From Rhodobacteraceae bacterium UBA1957 (GTDB lineage Bacteria > Pseudomonadota > Alphaproteobacteria > Rhodobacterales > Rhodobacteraceae): a DNA stretch of 12,503 bases. Both the position numbers and the translations under genes were made by a program. The stretch lies in assembly GCA_002336405.1 (NCBI GenBank), contig DDEJ01000020.1:1-12503 (forward strand). The letters are read 5' to 3'. Position 1 is the stretch's first letter, and each line of letters starts with the position of its first letter. Of this stretch, positions 1-6,987 are shown piece after piece. Under the pieces are notes generated by a model, which searched no databases, had not been told where the DNA came from, and saw only the letters and a program-made list of their open reading frames with translations.

Positions 1-68
1 AGCGCACGATGGTCAAGCTCGCGCATGATGACAAAAAGTTCAGGCTGGGTGGCGAAAGGTTTTTGCAT
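1..68 (-). CDS. possible 5' end of an unidentified gene running off the window
   Basis: Reading leftwards from an ATG at 66-68 there are 22 codons without a stop before the window ends, beginning MQKPFATQPELFVIMRELDH. I do not recognise the family; the composition could fit the start of a transposase or another soluble protein. No good Shine-Dalgarno sequence lies upstream of the ATG. The fragment is too short for coding to be shown, so this is only a candidate and the missing part lies outside the window. Confidence 0.25.
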   Translation of the reverse strand, partial: MQKPFATQPELFVIMRELDHRA

Positions 69-84
69 GCTAAGTCTGAACAAA

Positions 85-105
85 GGATTCACACATTGGG
101 AATCC
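85..105. repeat. 6-bp inverted repeat GGATTC-N9-GAATCC
   Basis: A perfect 6-bp inverted repeat (85-90 and 100-105) with a 9-base loop lies between the transposase relic and the possible leftward start codon at 66-68. It could be an operator for that gene or part of an IS end. No flanking direct repeat was seen to decide. Confidence 0.3.
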
Positions 106-126
106 GCAAGTTAGGTTGCGCTCTCG

Positions 127-479
127 TTATACCAAAACCCAAAAGTTTTGGTGAGAGATGATGCAAAGCTGTCTGAAACCTGACTTCGGAAATCCGTCCA
201 CTTTTTGGCAATCTTTTTCGCAAACAGGGCAATATGGTCTTAGTGAACTGCTTCTGAGCGGTATAAAAGCGGTTGAGCGTGACATGGGCATGCCAGGACT
301 GCCCAGAGACGCTCAATCGGGTTCAGGTGCGGGCAATATGTGGGTAACTGGATCAGATGGATGTGGCATTTCGGACGTGAGAGCCATATCTTGACCGCCG
401 CACAGCAGTGGCCGGCTGCATTGTCCCAAATCACGTGGATAAGTGATTTGGTTGGGTTGTTCGCCTCGTTTTTTTGTCA
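127..479 (-). pseudogene. IS630-family transposase relic, C-terminal part, frameshifted
   Basis: This is the C-terminal half of an IS630-type DDE transposase, broken into several frames. Read leftwards, one frame gives IHVIWDNAAGH followed by the typical LNPIERLWAV motif (the last acidic residue of the DDE triad lies in this block). The frame then changes near 291-299 to HAHVTLNRFY, again near the T-run at 214-218 to KKWTDFRSQVSDSF, and again near 163-166 to IISHQNFWVLV and a stop at 127-129. Each change fits a single-base insertion or deletion. The N-terminal helix-turn-helix part and the first catalytic residues are absent, so the relic begins abruptly about 25 bases beyond the stop of the thiF-like gene. 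It cannot make an active transposase. Family assignment is from recalled IS630 motifs. No clear terminal inverted repeats or target duplication were found. Confidence 0.85.
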
Positions 480-503
480 AAAGCTGGTTTTGTCTGGTGT
501 TCC

Positions 504-1481
504 CTAGTTAAAAGGCTCTTTTCCCAGCGCGGCCAGAACAATGCGTCCTGACCAGGCAGCTGCCAAACGATCAGCCGCCTGCCAAGCCCGCAGCCCAGAC
601 GCGCAGCACAGCACCGCCCGTTGAGTTATATCGGGCAAGGGGCCTTGCGATCCAATGTCTAAAACCTGCGCCCGCACCGCATTTGGATGGGCCAAGGGCG
701 CTTCTTGCGCAGCGCGCAGGTCAATAATGAAATCTTGGCTGTCAAAGTCATCCGCCGCGATAAAGTCAAAATAGCTTTCCGGCTCGGGGGCAGTGTCAAA
801 ACGAAAGCCCCCAAAACGAAACCCGTCTGCATCAAACGTTACCAATTGTCCCAAAGGCGAGGGCACAAGCCCGGCCAAAACAGCGATAGCCATCTGCGCC
901 TGAAGTCCACCAATCACCCCAACTACCGGACCAAGGACGCCATCTTCGGCACAGCTAGCCATCCGGTCAGGCAAGTCTGGGAATACGGCCCGCAATGAGG
1001 GGGCTGTACGACAAAAACCACCGCAATAGCCTGCCATGCCAACCACCGAGGCACTGATCAACGCCAGCCCCAGCGGTTGACAGGCGTCCGATAAAATATA
1101 ACTCGCGGCAAAACTGTCGGCACAATCCAGCACCAGATCCACACCGCGGATCAAATCTGCAACATTGGCCGGACCCAATGCCACATTATGGGCAACAAAC
1201 GACACCTCAGGGTTAAGGCGTTGCATATGATTTACAGCAGCCGTTGCCTTGGGTTGGCCAAGATCATCATGCACAAACAAAGTTTGACGGTGCAGGTTTG
1301 AAAGCGCGACTTGATCGGGGTCGACTAGTGAGATTTTTCCAACCCCTGCGCCAGTAAGATATTGCAATACAGGCGCCGCCAAACCACCAGCACCGATCAC
1401 CAACACATGCGCGGTGCGCAACCGGTCCTGCGCCCCAGAGCCAAATCCCGGTACAGCAATCTGGCGCGCATAGCGGCTCAT
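504..1481 (-). CDS. thiF: ThiF/MoeB/HesA-family E1-like adenylyltransferase with C-terminal rhodanese-like domain
   Basis: This E1-like enzyme is expected to adenylate the C-terminal Gly-Gly of ThiS with ATP so that sulfur can be loaded for thiazole synthesis. In the 325-residue protein the nucleotide-binding region is clear: GAGGLAAPVL (about 30-39), LVDPDQVALSNLHRQ (about 52-66) and DCADSF (119-124). SCAEDGV holds the conserved catalytic-type cysteine (C177). Unusually, the four zinc cysteines of MoeB/ThiF are missing: PSLRAVFP (161-168) stands where PCxxCxxP is normal, and no CxxC follows the later strand. A rhodanese-like tail (about 250-322) has DLRA and a CxxGxR active loop at C293, so it may supply or relay sulfur. 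The ATG at 1479-1481 overlaps the thiE stop (ATGA). A TTG six codons upstream is an alternative but less likely start. It is the last gene of the thi operon. A molybdopterin (MoeB-like) role cannot be excluded, but the context favours thiamine. Confidence 0.88.
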   Translation of the reverse strand: MSRYARQIAVPGFGSGAQDRLRTAHVLVIGAGGLAAPVLQYLTGAGVGKISLVDPDQVALSNLHRQTLFVHDDLGQPKATAAVNHMQRLNPEVSFVAHNVALGPANVADLIRGVDLVLDCADSFAASYILSDACQPLGLALISASVVGMAGYCGGFCRTAPSLRAVFPDLPDRMASCAEDGVLGPVVGVIGGLQAQMAIAVLAGLVPSPLGQLVTFDADGFRFGGFRFDTAPEPESYFDFIAADDFDSQDFIIDLRAAQEAPLAHPNAVRAQVLDIGSQGPLPDITQRAVLCCASGLRAWQAADRLAAAWSGRIVLAALGKEPFN

Positions 1482-2074
1482 CGCGTTGCGTCGATCCAAG
1501 CCCGCACCCGGGCTTCGGGGTCGCTGTTCAGCGTGATATCGGTCACCGCAGAGACGATATCGGCACCAGCTGCAAATGCGCCGGCGCTGCGAGTAACCGA
1601 CATGCCACCAATCGCCACCAGCGGCGTATCACCAATCAGCTGTTTCCATTCGGTAACCCGCTCAAGACCCTGTTGATGCCATTTCATCTTTTTCAGAATC
1701 GTCGGATAGACTGGCCCAAGTGCGACGTAATCGGGCTGCAAGTGCAAAGCGCGATCCAACTCGGCGTGATCATGCGTGCTGACCCCCACCCGCAAGCCAG
1801 CGCGCCGGATTGCAGGCAAATCGGCCTCGTCGAGATCTTCCTGTCCCAAATGAATAAAATCGCATCCCTCATCAATTGCGGCCTGCCAATGATCATTGAC
1901 GACAAGCACGCTGCCCGCATCACGGCACAGGGTTTGCGCGGCCGCAATCATGGGGCGCAGCGTTTCCTGCGGTACATTTTTCAAGCGCAGCTGTACCAAG
2001 CGCACCCCAAGCGGCAGCAGCCTTTTGAGCCAATCAGGATGGTCAAAAATAGGGTAAAATCGGTCAAATGTCAT
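1478..2074 (-). CDS. thiE: thiamine phosphate synthase
   Basis: ThiE condenses hydroxymethylpyrimidine diphosphate with carboxy-thiazole phosphate to give thiamine phosphate in the cytoplasm. The 198-residue protein is a single TIM-barrel domain slightly shorter than the usual 210-220. Visible family motifs are VQLRLKN near residue 27, [13 protein letters not shown] and HLGQEDL around 58-81, GVSTHD near 97, ALGPVYPT near 118 and VAIGGM near 153. In the loop normally reading NDR, arginine is replaced by histidine (NDHW), a difference from the common consensus. The ATG at 2072-2074 overlaps the thiG stop (ATGA), and its own stop overlaps the start of thiF, so translation is probably coupled along the operon. 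Confidence 0.93.
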   Translation of the reverse strand: MTFDRFYPIFDHPDWLKRLLPLGVRLVQLRLKNVPQETLRPMIAAAQTLCRDAGSVLVVNDHWQAAIDEGCDFIHLGQEDLDEADLPAIRRAGLRVGVSTHDHAELDRALHLQPDYVALGPVYPTILKKMKWHQQGLERVTEWKQLIGDTPLVAIGGMSVTRSAGAFAAGADIVSAVTDITLNSDPEARVRAWIDATR

Positions 2075-2844
2075 TCGAGAAAAGCCTTTCCAATCACGGG
2101 TGTGGACGGCGCAGCCATGTCACGCGCAGGCATCGGATCAGCCTGATGGGCCAAAAAACCAGCCTCGACTGCACACGCAAAAGCCTTGGCCATCTGCGCC
2201 GGATCGCCCGCTTTTGACACTGCGGTATTCAACAGCACTGCGTCATAGCCTAGCTCCATGGCCATCGCGGCATGACTGGGCAGGCCCAGCCCAGCATCAA
2301 TCACCATCGCAACATCGGGAAAATGTGCCCGCAGGCTGCGCAAGCCATAAATATTATTCAAACCAAGTCCGGTGCCAATCGGCGCCCCCCAAGGCATCAA
2401 AACCTGACAACCCGCCTCGAGCAAGCGGTCAGCCAGCACCAGATCTTCAGTTGTATAGGGAAAGACCTCAAAGCCATCGTCACAAAGAATTCTTGCCGCC
2501 TCAACCAAACCAAACGGATCGGGTTGCAGCGTATCGCTATGGCCAATCACCTCTAATTTGATCCAAGTGGTGTCGAATAACTCGCGCGCCATATGCGCAG
2601 TGGTGACTGCCTCACGCACCGAATGACACCCCGCCGTATTGGGCAACACTTTGACGCCCAGCGCCGCAATTAGATCCCAAAAATCCTGCCCCTCGCCGCC
2701 ACGCCCCGCCTCGCGCCGTACAGAAACCGTTGCCACACTTGCATCCGAGCGCCGGAACGCGTCGGAAAGTATCGCCGGAGAGGGGTATTGCGCCGTTCCC
2801 AGCATCAGCCGTGACGACAAAGTGGTCCCATAGAACTGTCGCAT
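2071..2844 (-). CDS. thiG: thiazole synthase ThiG
   Basis: ThiG forms the thiazole ring from deoxyxylulose 5-phosphate, dehydroglycine (from ThiO) and sulfur carried on ThiS thiocarboxylate. The chosen start ATG at 2842-2844 gives 257 residues ([20 protein letters not shown]), matching family length. An upstream in-frame start 28 codons earlier would lie inside thiS and adds nothing conserved. The Schiff-base lysine is K96 in WIKLEVIG. Phosphate-binding loops [22 protein letters not shown] and [12 protein letters not shown] are intact. The start lies one base after the thiS stop and the end overlaps thiE by ATGA. Assignment is firm. Confidence 0.96.
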   Translation of the reverse strand: MRQFYGTTLSSRLMLGTAQYPSPAILSDAFRRSDASVATVSVRREAGRGGEGQDFWDLIAALGVKVLPNTAGCHSVREAVTTAHMARELFDTTWIKLEVIGHSDTLQPDPFGLVEAARILCDDGFEVFPYTTEDLVLADRLLEAGCQVLMPWGAPIGTGLGLNNIYGLRSLRAHFPDVAMVIDAGLGLPSHAAMAMELGYDAVLLNTAVSKAGDPAQMAKAFACAVEAGFLAHQADPMPARDMAAPSTPVIGKAFLE

Positions 2845-2845
2845 C

Positions 2846-3043
2846 TCAGCCACCCTGCCTTGGGGTGACAATTTCAAGCCGGTCGCCCGCAACCACATTG
2901 GTCTGCGTGCGCGCCATTTTGGCCACAAAAGCCTCGTTCAAAGCTGTGGCAATTTTAACGTCGCCATAGCCCAACTCGACCAAGATATCACTGAGCACAT
3001 GCGCAGAGACATCTTTTGTTTCAGCGTTCACCAAGATCTTCAT
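2846..3043 (-). CDS. thiS: sulfur carrier protein ThiS
   Basis: ThiS is the small ubiquitin-like sulfur carrier. Its C-terminal glycine is adenylated by ThiF, converted to a thiocarboxylate and used by ThiG. The 65-residue sequence begins MKILVNAE, has the expected compact beta-grasp pattern with [10 protein letters not shown] near residues 50-59 and ends in the diagnostic Gly-Gly (TPRQGG). The first 23 bases of the gene overlap the end of thiO. Its start is preceded by an unusually complete Shine-Dalgarno sequence inside thiO, which is reasonable for a carrier that may be needed in higher amounts than the enzymes. Confidence 0.96.
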   Translation of the reverse strand: MKILVNAETKDVSAHVLSDILVELGYGDVKIATALNEAFVAKMARTQTNVVAGDRLEIVTPRQGG

Positions 3044-4010
3044 CCATCACCTCCGGAACAATGTCTTTACAGACCAAATCCGCCGCCATCCGCGCCATCG
3101 CTGGGGCCAGCAAAAAGCCATGCCGGAACAGTCCGTTCATATAAATTGTCTCGCCCCGCCGCCGGATACGTGGCAGGTTGTCAGGAAAGGCCGGACGCGC
3201 GTCGACCCCGATTTCAATCAGTTCAGCCTCACCAAACGCCGGGTGCAGCGCATAGGCGGCGGTCAGCAACTCGAGTACGGATCGCACGGTGGCGCGCGAG
3301 CGTTCAGAGGCCTCAATTTGGGTCGCCCCCAGCATATAAACCCCATCTCCGCGCGGCACGATATAAAGCGGAATGCGCGGATGCAGCAAGCGTATAGGTC
3401 TTTGCAAATTGATCTCTGAGCACTGCAGCACGGCCATTTCGCCTTTGACCCCACGCAGATCACCCAGCGCATCCCGGGCGGCAAGCCCACGACAATCAAA
3501 GGTGACCCCCCGCCGCTCGGGCAAGGCAGTGTCAAAGCCGACACCACCGGCATGCAAACGCGTACGCAACTCACCAAGCGCCGCGCGCGGTGACAGATGC
3601 GCCTCTGTCTCAAAATACAGCCCGCGCGTAAAGCGGCCGTCGAGATCCGGCTCAAGATGGTCAATGCCAGCGCGGTCCAGCGGCGTGTGATGTTCAGTCC
3701 GGCGGGCAAATCGATCCAGATCGCCCTGATCGCGCCCCAGCGCCAAAACCAATGAGCCCTGACGGGTGACCGCCACACCGTGAGCCTGCCACCACGCTGC
3801 GGCTTCTTGACCCAATCGCACCACCGGCTCTGCCGCTGTTTCACTTTCACAAAACGGCGCCAACATGCCACCGGCCCACCAAGAACAGGCATGGGGGCCA
3901 GGCTGAAGCGCGTGATCAACAACGCAGACATCAGCCCCGCGGCCCATTAATTCGGTTGCAACGCACAGGCCCATCACACCACCACCAATCACGGTATAGG
4001 CCTGTGTCAT
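3021..4010 (-). CDS. thiO: FAD-dependent glycine oxidase ThiO
   Basis: ThiO oxidises glycine to dehydroglycine (iminoacetate), the C2-N donor for thiazole synthesis by ThiG in aerobes. The protein belongs to the DAO family of FAD oxidoreductases. The N-terminal dinucleotide fold is TVIGGGVMGLCVATEL with VCVVD ending the second strand (about residues 6-35), followed by SWWAGGMLAPFCE, the usual region contacting FAD. Near the C terminus NGLFRHGFLLAPAMA matches the conserved end of the family. The ATG at 4008-4010 overlaps the thiD stop (ATGA) and gives 329 residues; a TTG two codons earlier is less likely. The use of ThiO rather than the radical enzyme ThiH fits an aerobic alphaproteobacterium. 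The 3' end overlaps thiS. Confidence 0.93.
   Translation of the reverse strand: MTQAYTVIGGGVMGLCVATELMGRGADVCVVDHALQPGPHACSWWAGGMLAPFCESETAAEPVVRLGQEAAAWWQAHGVAVTRQGSLVLALGRDQGDLDRFARRTEHHTPLDRAGIDHLEPDLDGRFTRGLYFETEAHLSPRAALGELRTRLHAGGVGFDTALPERRGVTFDCRGLAARDALGDLRGVKGEMAVLQCSEINLQRPIRLLHPRIPLYIVPRGDGVYMLGATQIEASERSRATVRSVLELLTAAYALHPAFGEAELIEIGVDARPAFPDNLPRIRRRGETIYMNGLFRHGFLLAPAMARMAADLVCKDIVPEVMDEDLGER
3046..3054 (-). promoter_or_regulatory. strong ribosome binding site for thiS inside thiO
   Basis: The sequence GGAGGTGAT, nine bases fully complementary to the 3' end of 16S rRNA, ends two bases before the thiS ATG. It lies within the last codons of thiO. It fixes the thiS start at 3041-3043 and suggests independent, strong initiation on this gene. 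Confidence 0.8.
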
Positions 4011-4810
4011 TGCCAAAACTTGTAAAAGTGATGCACAGGCCCGTGACCCTGCCCAACCGACAGCTGATCGGCGGCCTGCACCGCGCCGTGCAACCAGTCA
4101 ATCGCTTTTTGCACCGCCCTATCTAACGGCACACCTTGCGCAAGAAAGGCCGCAATCGCCGACGAAAGGGTGCAGCCGGTTCCATGCGTGTTTTCAGTGG
4201 CGATCCTTGGCTGTTGATAGCTATAGTCGGTCTCAGGTTGAACCAGATAATCGGTACAGATTGCCCCGCGTCCATGCCCACCCTTCATCACCACTGCAGC
4301 CGCGCCAAGGTTCAGGATCGCCCGACCCTGCGCAATAACCTGCGCCGGTGTTTCGGCCATGGGTTGGTTTACCAGCCGTGCCGCTTCGGGCAGGTTTGGG
4401 GTCAAGACCGTTGCTAGTGGGATCAAACGCTCGATGAGGTACTGAACTGCATCATCGGTAAGCAAAGCGTCCCCAGATTTTGCAACCATCACCGGATCAA
4501 GCACAATCGGTCCCTCAAAGCCTGCCAGTTTTACTGCTACCACATTTACGATCTCTGGATCTGCCAACATGCCAATCTTGACCGCATCTATGGCAATATC
4601 ATCCATAACCGCATCAATTTGTGCCGACACAAGGTCCGGGGCCAGACCCTGCACTGCCGTCACAGCGCAGGTATTCTGGGCCGTAATCGCGGTGATAACG
4701 CTTGCGCCATAAACCCCCAGCGCCGAAAAGGTCTTGAGGTCAGCCTGAATGCCAGCACCGCCGCCACTGTCCGAGCCCGCAATTGTAAGAGCTTTGAAGA
4801 TCTGTTTCAT
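4007..4810 (-). CDS. thiD: hydroxymethylpyrimidine/phosphomethylpyrimidine kinase
   Basis: ThiD phosphorylates hydroxymethylpyrimidine and then its monophosphate, giving the pyrimidine diphosphate used by ThiE. The 267-residue ribokinase-fold protein shows AGSDSGGGAGIQADLKTF (residues 11-28), LDPVMVAKSGDALL (about 104-117), LTPNLPEA, VMKGGHG and the anion-hole/catalytic motif HGTGCTLSSAIAA near 208. Length is normal. The ATG at 4808-4810 has a GAGGT ribosome site about six bases upstream. It is the first gene of the operon and lies directly behind the TPP riboswitch, so its expression should fall when thiamine pyrophosphate is abundant. ThiD alone can also salvage exogenous pyrimidine. Confidence 0.95.
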   Translation of the reverse strand: MKQIFKALTIAGSDSGGGAGIQADLKTFSALGVYGASVITAITAQNTCAVTAVQGLAPDLVSAQIDAVMDDIAIDAVKIGMLADPEIVNVVAVKLAGFEGPIVLDPVMVAKSGDALLTDDAVQYLIERLIPLATVLTPNLPEAARLVNQPMAETPAQVIAQGRAILNLGAAAVVMKGGHGRGAICTDYLVQPETDYSYQQPRIATENTHGTGCTLSSAIAAFLAQGVPLDRAVQKAIDWLHGAVQAADQLSVGQGHGPVHHFYKFWQ

Positions 4811-4872
4811 TCTACCTCACGCAAGGCGTATCAAACGAAAACAAATTTGACCCAATCGGATCTTTAACGTGT

Positions 4873-4955
4873 CCGTTTCCTACGCCGGCACTGTCCGGAT
4901 CAGGTTCGATGGGTTAACTGACGTCTCTCAGCCCCATAGCGGAGCACCCCAACGG
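4873..4955 (-). promoter_or_regulatory. TPP riboswitch (THI element)
   Basis: Read leftwards, the sequence has the hallmark blocks of the thi-box: GGGGTGC, CTGAGA, then ACCC, GAACCTGATCC and TGCCGGCGTAGG. Closing stem P1 is CCGTT at the 5' end with AACGG at the 3' end. The leader between the aptamer and the thiD ATG is 62 bases. It contains only a weak 5-bp stem (GATCC/GGGTC, 4849-4862) not followed at once by a clean U-run, so control is more likely by blocking the GAGGT ribosome site than by early termination. That mechanism is inferred. Confidence 0.96.
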
Positions 4956-4970
4956 CTACTGAACTTGCTG

Positions 4971-4998
4971 GTAATAACTTTGGGTGCAAAGCGCAAGC
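4971..4998 (-). promoter_or_regulatory. possible promoter of the thi operon
   Basis: On the minus strand a TATTAC -10-like box (4971-4976) lies 16 bases after a GCTTGC -35-like box (4993-4998). Transcription would begin near 4964, just ahead of the aptamer, which fits a TPP leader. Both boxes are imperfect, so this is tentative. Confidence 0.35.
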
Positions 4999-5002
4999 GA
5001 CT

Positions 5003-5032
5003 TTGACATTCCGTGCTGAAAATAGGTTGAAT
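5003..5032 (+). promoter_or_regulatory. possible promoter of the que operon
   Basis: A perfect TTGACA -35 box (5003-5008) is followed after 18 bases by TTGAAT (5027-5032), a four-of-six -10 match. Transcription from about 5039 would place the preQ1 aptamer about 35 bases into the leader. The -10 assignment is uncertain because spacing and match are both only fair. Confidence 0.45.
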
Positions 5033-5073
5033 ATGCACAGTTTCCACCGTACTGGTGCCTTATCGTTCAGAAT

Positions 5074-5105
5074 ACCGGTCGCAGCCTACCCGGTCAAAAC
5101 AAGGA
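5074..5105 (+). promoter_or_regulatory. preQ1-I riboswitch overlapping the queC ribosome binding site
   Basis: A perfect stem ACCGG (5074-5078) pairs with CCGGT (5090-5094). The loop starts TCGCAG (5079-5084) and ends in C5089, and the tail CAAAACAAGGA (5095-5105) ends in the queC Shine-Dalgarno. This matches the known type-II preQ1-I aptamer of Thermoanaerobacter tengcongensis: the same UCGCAG loop, a ligand-pairing C just before the stem's 3' strand, and CAAAACAAGG as tail. In that RNA the loop CGCAG pairs with the tail and takes up the GG of the ribosome site, so preQ1 would repress translation of queC. The tail before CAAGG is about four bases shorter than in that reference, so the closing stem may be shorter in the bound state. 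Confidence 0.86.
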
Positions 5106-5112
5106 CAAAAGA

Positions 5113-5823
5113 ATGAAAACGATTGTGATCTGCTCTGGCGGATTGGATTCTGTGACGCTGGCCCACCGCGTTGCCGCACAGCAGGACCTCACGGCTCTGT
5201 TGTCGTTTGATTATGGCCAGCGCCATAAAAAAGAGCTGGATTTCGCCGCAGCTTGCAGCACCCGGCTTGGCGTGCCCCACCACATCATTGATATCCGTGC
5301 TATCGGGGCCGCGCTTAGCGGATCGGCATTGACCGATGCCATCGATGTGCCCGATGGCCATTATGCAGAAGACAGTATGAAAGTCACCGTGGTGCCCAAT
5401 CGCAATGCCATAATGTTAACCATCGCCTTTGGAATTGCCGCAGCAAAAAAAGCTGACGCAGTGGCCGCAGCCGTGCATGGCGGTGATCACTTTATCTATC
5501 CCGATTGCCGCCCGGGATTTATCAACGCGTTTCAAACAATGCAAGACCGCGCACTTGAGGGCTATGCCGACATCAACCTTTTCACCCCGTATGTCCACCT
5601 CAGCAAAGCCGATATTGTGCGCGACGGCGTCACCCACAAGGCCCCGTTCGACGCGACATGGTCATGTTACAAAGGCGGAGCGCATCACTGCGGCCGCTGC
5701 GGCACCTGCGTTGAGCGCCGCGAGGCTTTTGAGATTGCCAATGTCACTGATCCAACGCGCTATGATGACCCGGATTTCTGGCGCCAAGCCATCACAGCCA
5801 ATCCGTTGGCAGAGGGAACATAA
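5113..5823 (+). CDS. queC: 7-cyano-7-deazaguanine (preQ0) synthase QueC
   Basis: QueC converts 7-carboxy-7-deazaguanine to preQ0 with ATP and ammonia. The 236-residue protein starts with the PP-loop CSGGLDS (residues 7-13), then SFDYGQRHKKEL near 31-42, VPNRNAIML near 93-101 and HGGDHFIYPDCR near 121-132. A zinc-binding set follows at C185, C193, C196 and C199 (CYKGGAHHCGRCGTC). Length and motifs are normal. The ATG has AAGGA upstream, and that ribosome site forms part of the preQ1 aptamer. The stop codon overlaps the start of queD (TAATG). It leads a four-gene que operon. Confidence 0.97.
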   Translation: MKTIVICSGGLDSVTLAHRVAAQQDLTALLSFDYGQRHKKELDFAAACSTRLGVPHHIIDIRAIGAALSGSALTDAIDVPDGHYAEDSMKVTVVPNRNAIMLTIAFGIAAAKKADAVAAAVHGGDHFIYPDCRPGFINAFQTMQDRALEGYADINLFTPYVHLSKADIVRDGVTHKAPFDATWSCYKGGAHHCGRCGTCVERREAFEIANVTDPTRYDDPDFWRQAITANPLAEGT

Positions 5824-6179
5824 TGTACCGCATTTCCAAAGAATTTCATTTCTCCGCCTCGCATCAACTAATCGGTTTGCCAGAAGATCATCAATGTGCC
5901 CGCCTGCACGGACACAATTACATCGTGGTTGTCGAATTGACCGCTGAGACGCTGAACAGCCACGGGTTCATTCGCGATTATCAAGACCTCACTGCTTTAA
6001 AACATTATATTGATCAAAATCTTGATCATCGCCACCTCAACGAGGTTCTGGGTCACGACCAGACCACAGCTGAACGCTTAGCCAAACATCTATACGACTG
6101 GTGCGCGCCACATTGGCCCGAAGTCTCGGCCGTCAAGATTAGCGAAACCCCTAAGACATGGGCCGAGTACCGTCCATGA
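5823..6179 (+). CDS. queD: 6-carboxy-5,6,7,8-tetrahydropterin synthase QueD
   Basis: QueD turns dihydroneopterin triphosphate, made from GTP by a GTP cyclohydrolase, into 6-carboxytetrahydropterin, the substrate of QueE. The 118-residue protein is of usual size for the 6-pyruvoyl-tetrahydropterin synthase fold. The zinc histidines are H14 (FSASHQL) and H29/H31 (RLHGHNY), and the catalytic cysteine is C25. LDHRHLNE (67-74) and the glutamate in VKISETP (E108) complete the active site. The ATG shares its A with the queC stop TAA, and the TGA overlaps queE, indicating coupled translation. Confidence 0.96.
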   Translation: MYRISKEFHFSASHQLIGLPEDHQCARLHGHNYIVVVELTAETLNSHGFIRDYQDLTALKHYIDQNLDHRHLNEVLGHDQTTAERLAKHLYDWCAPHWPEVSAVKISETPKTWAEYRP

Positions 6180-6964
6180 CACCCGCCCTCATCAAGCCAA
6201 CCCGCGAGCCGACCAACGCAGAGCCGCCGACCACGGCCAGTGACGCCAAGATACGCGTCAGCGAAATTTTTGGCCCGACGATTCAAGGCGAGGGCGTGTT
6301 GATCGGCTTGCCGACGGTTTTTGTTCGTACCGGAGGCTGTGATTACCGCTGTTCGTGGTGCGACAGCCTGCACGCAGTCGACCCCAAATACCGCCATGAC
6401 TGGGCGGCGATGAGCACTGGCGCGGTTTGGGACAAAATCACCGATCTGTCAGGCGGCCAGCCGCTGACCGTCTCGCTGTCTGGTGGCAATCCTGCGATCC
6501 AGCCTTTTGGTGCTCTTATCCGCCGTGGCCACGCAGACGGTTACCGGTTTGCACTTGAAACCCAAGGCTCGGTGGCAAAGGACTGGTTTGCCAAAATCGA
6601 TACGCTGGTGTTGAGCCCAAAACCGCCCTCGAGCGGCATGGATACCGATTGGTCAGCCTTTGACAAGTGTCTGGCAGCAGCTGGTCAGTCGCCACAGGTG
6701 GTGTTGAAAATCGTCATATTTGATGACGCCGATTATCACTATGCCAAACAGACGGCCACACGCTATCCGACATTGGCAATGTATCTGCAGCCAGGCAATC
6801 ATACTCCACCACCCGCTGAGGATGACGGCGCTTGCGTCGATCAGGTTGGGGTGATGGACCGACTGCACTGGCTGGTCGACAAGGTGACCGAGGACCGGTG
6901 GTTTGAGGCGCGGGTGTTGCCACAACTGCATGTCTTACTGTGGGGCAATAAACGTGGCGTTTAA
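6176..6964 (+). CDS. queE: 7-carboxy-7-deazaguanine synthase QueE (radical SAM)
   Basis: QueE is a radical S-adenosylmethionine enzyme that contracts 6-carboxytetrahydropterin to 7-carboxy-7-deazaguanine. The iron-sulfur motif is CDYRCSWC (C55, C59, C62; CX3CX2C), preceded by [10 protein letters not shown] (31-40). SGGNP (102-106) is the SAM-binding loop in its QueE form, and SPKPPSSGM is also typical. The ATG at 6176-6178 overlaps the queD stop (ATGA) and yields 262 residues; an in-frame ATG at 6158 inside queD would add six residues and is less likely. The roughly 25 residues before the conserved core are rich in Pro, Thr and Glu and look disordered, making the protein longer at the N terminus than common short QueE forms. 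The stop is 23 bases before queF. Confidence 0.95.
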   Translation: MTPALIKPTREPTNAEPPTTASDAKIRVSEIFGPTIQGEGVLIGLPTVFVRTGGCDYRCSWCDSLHAVDPKYRHDWAAMSTGAVWDKITDLSGGQPLTVSLSGGNPAIQPFGALIRRGHADGYRFALETQGSVAKDWFAKIDTLVLSPKPPSSGMDTDWSAFDKCLAAAGQSPQVVLKIVIFDDADYHYAKQTATRYPTLAMYLQPGNHTPPPAEDDGACVDQVGVMDRLHWLVDKVTEDRWFEARVLPQLHVLLWGNKRGV

Positions 6965-6987
6965 AAAAGTCAGAAAGGAACAGGGCT

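Noticed and set aside
687..998. Plus-strand 103-codon open frame
   Set aside because: It lies fully inside the thiF-like gene on the other strand, resembles no family and is explained as a shadow frame.
2845..2928. Longer N terminus for thiG (28 extra codons)
   Set aside because: It would be translated from within thiS, and the extra residues are unlike any ThiG start; [11 protein letters not shown] is the family-like beginning.
6158..6175. Earlier ATG for queE
   Set aside because: The ATG at 6176 overlaps the queD stop in the same ATGA manner as the other operon junctions, and the six extra residues are not conserved as far as can be judged.
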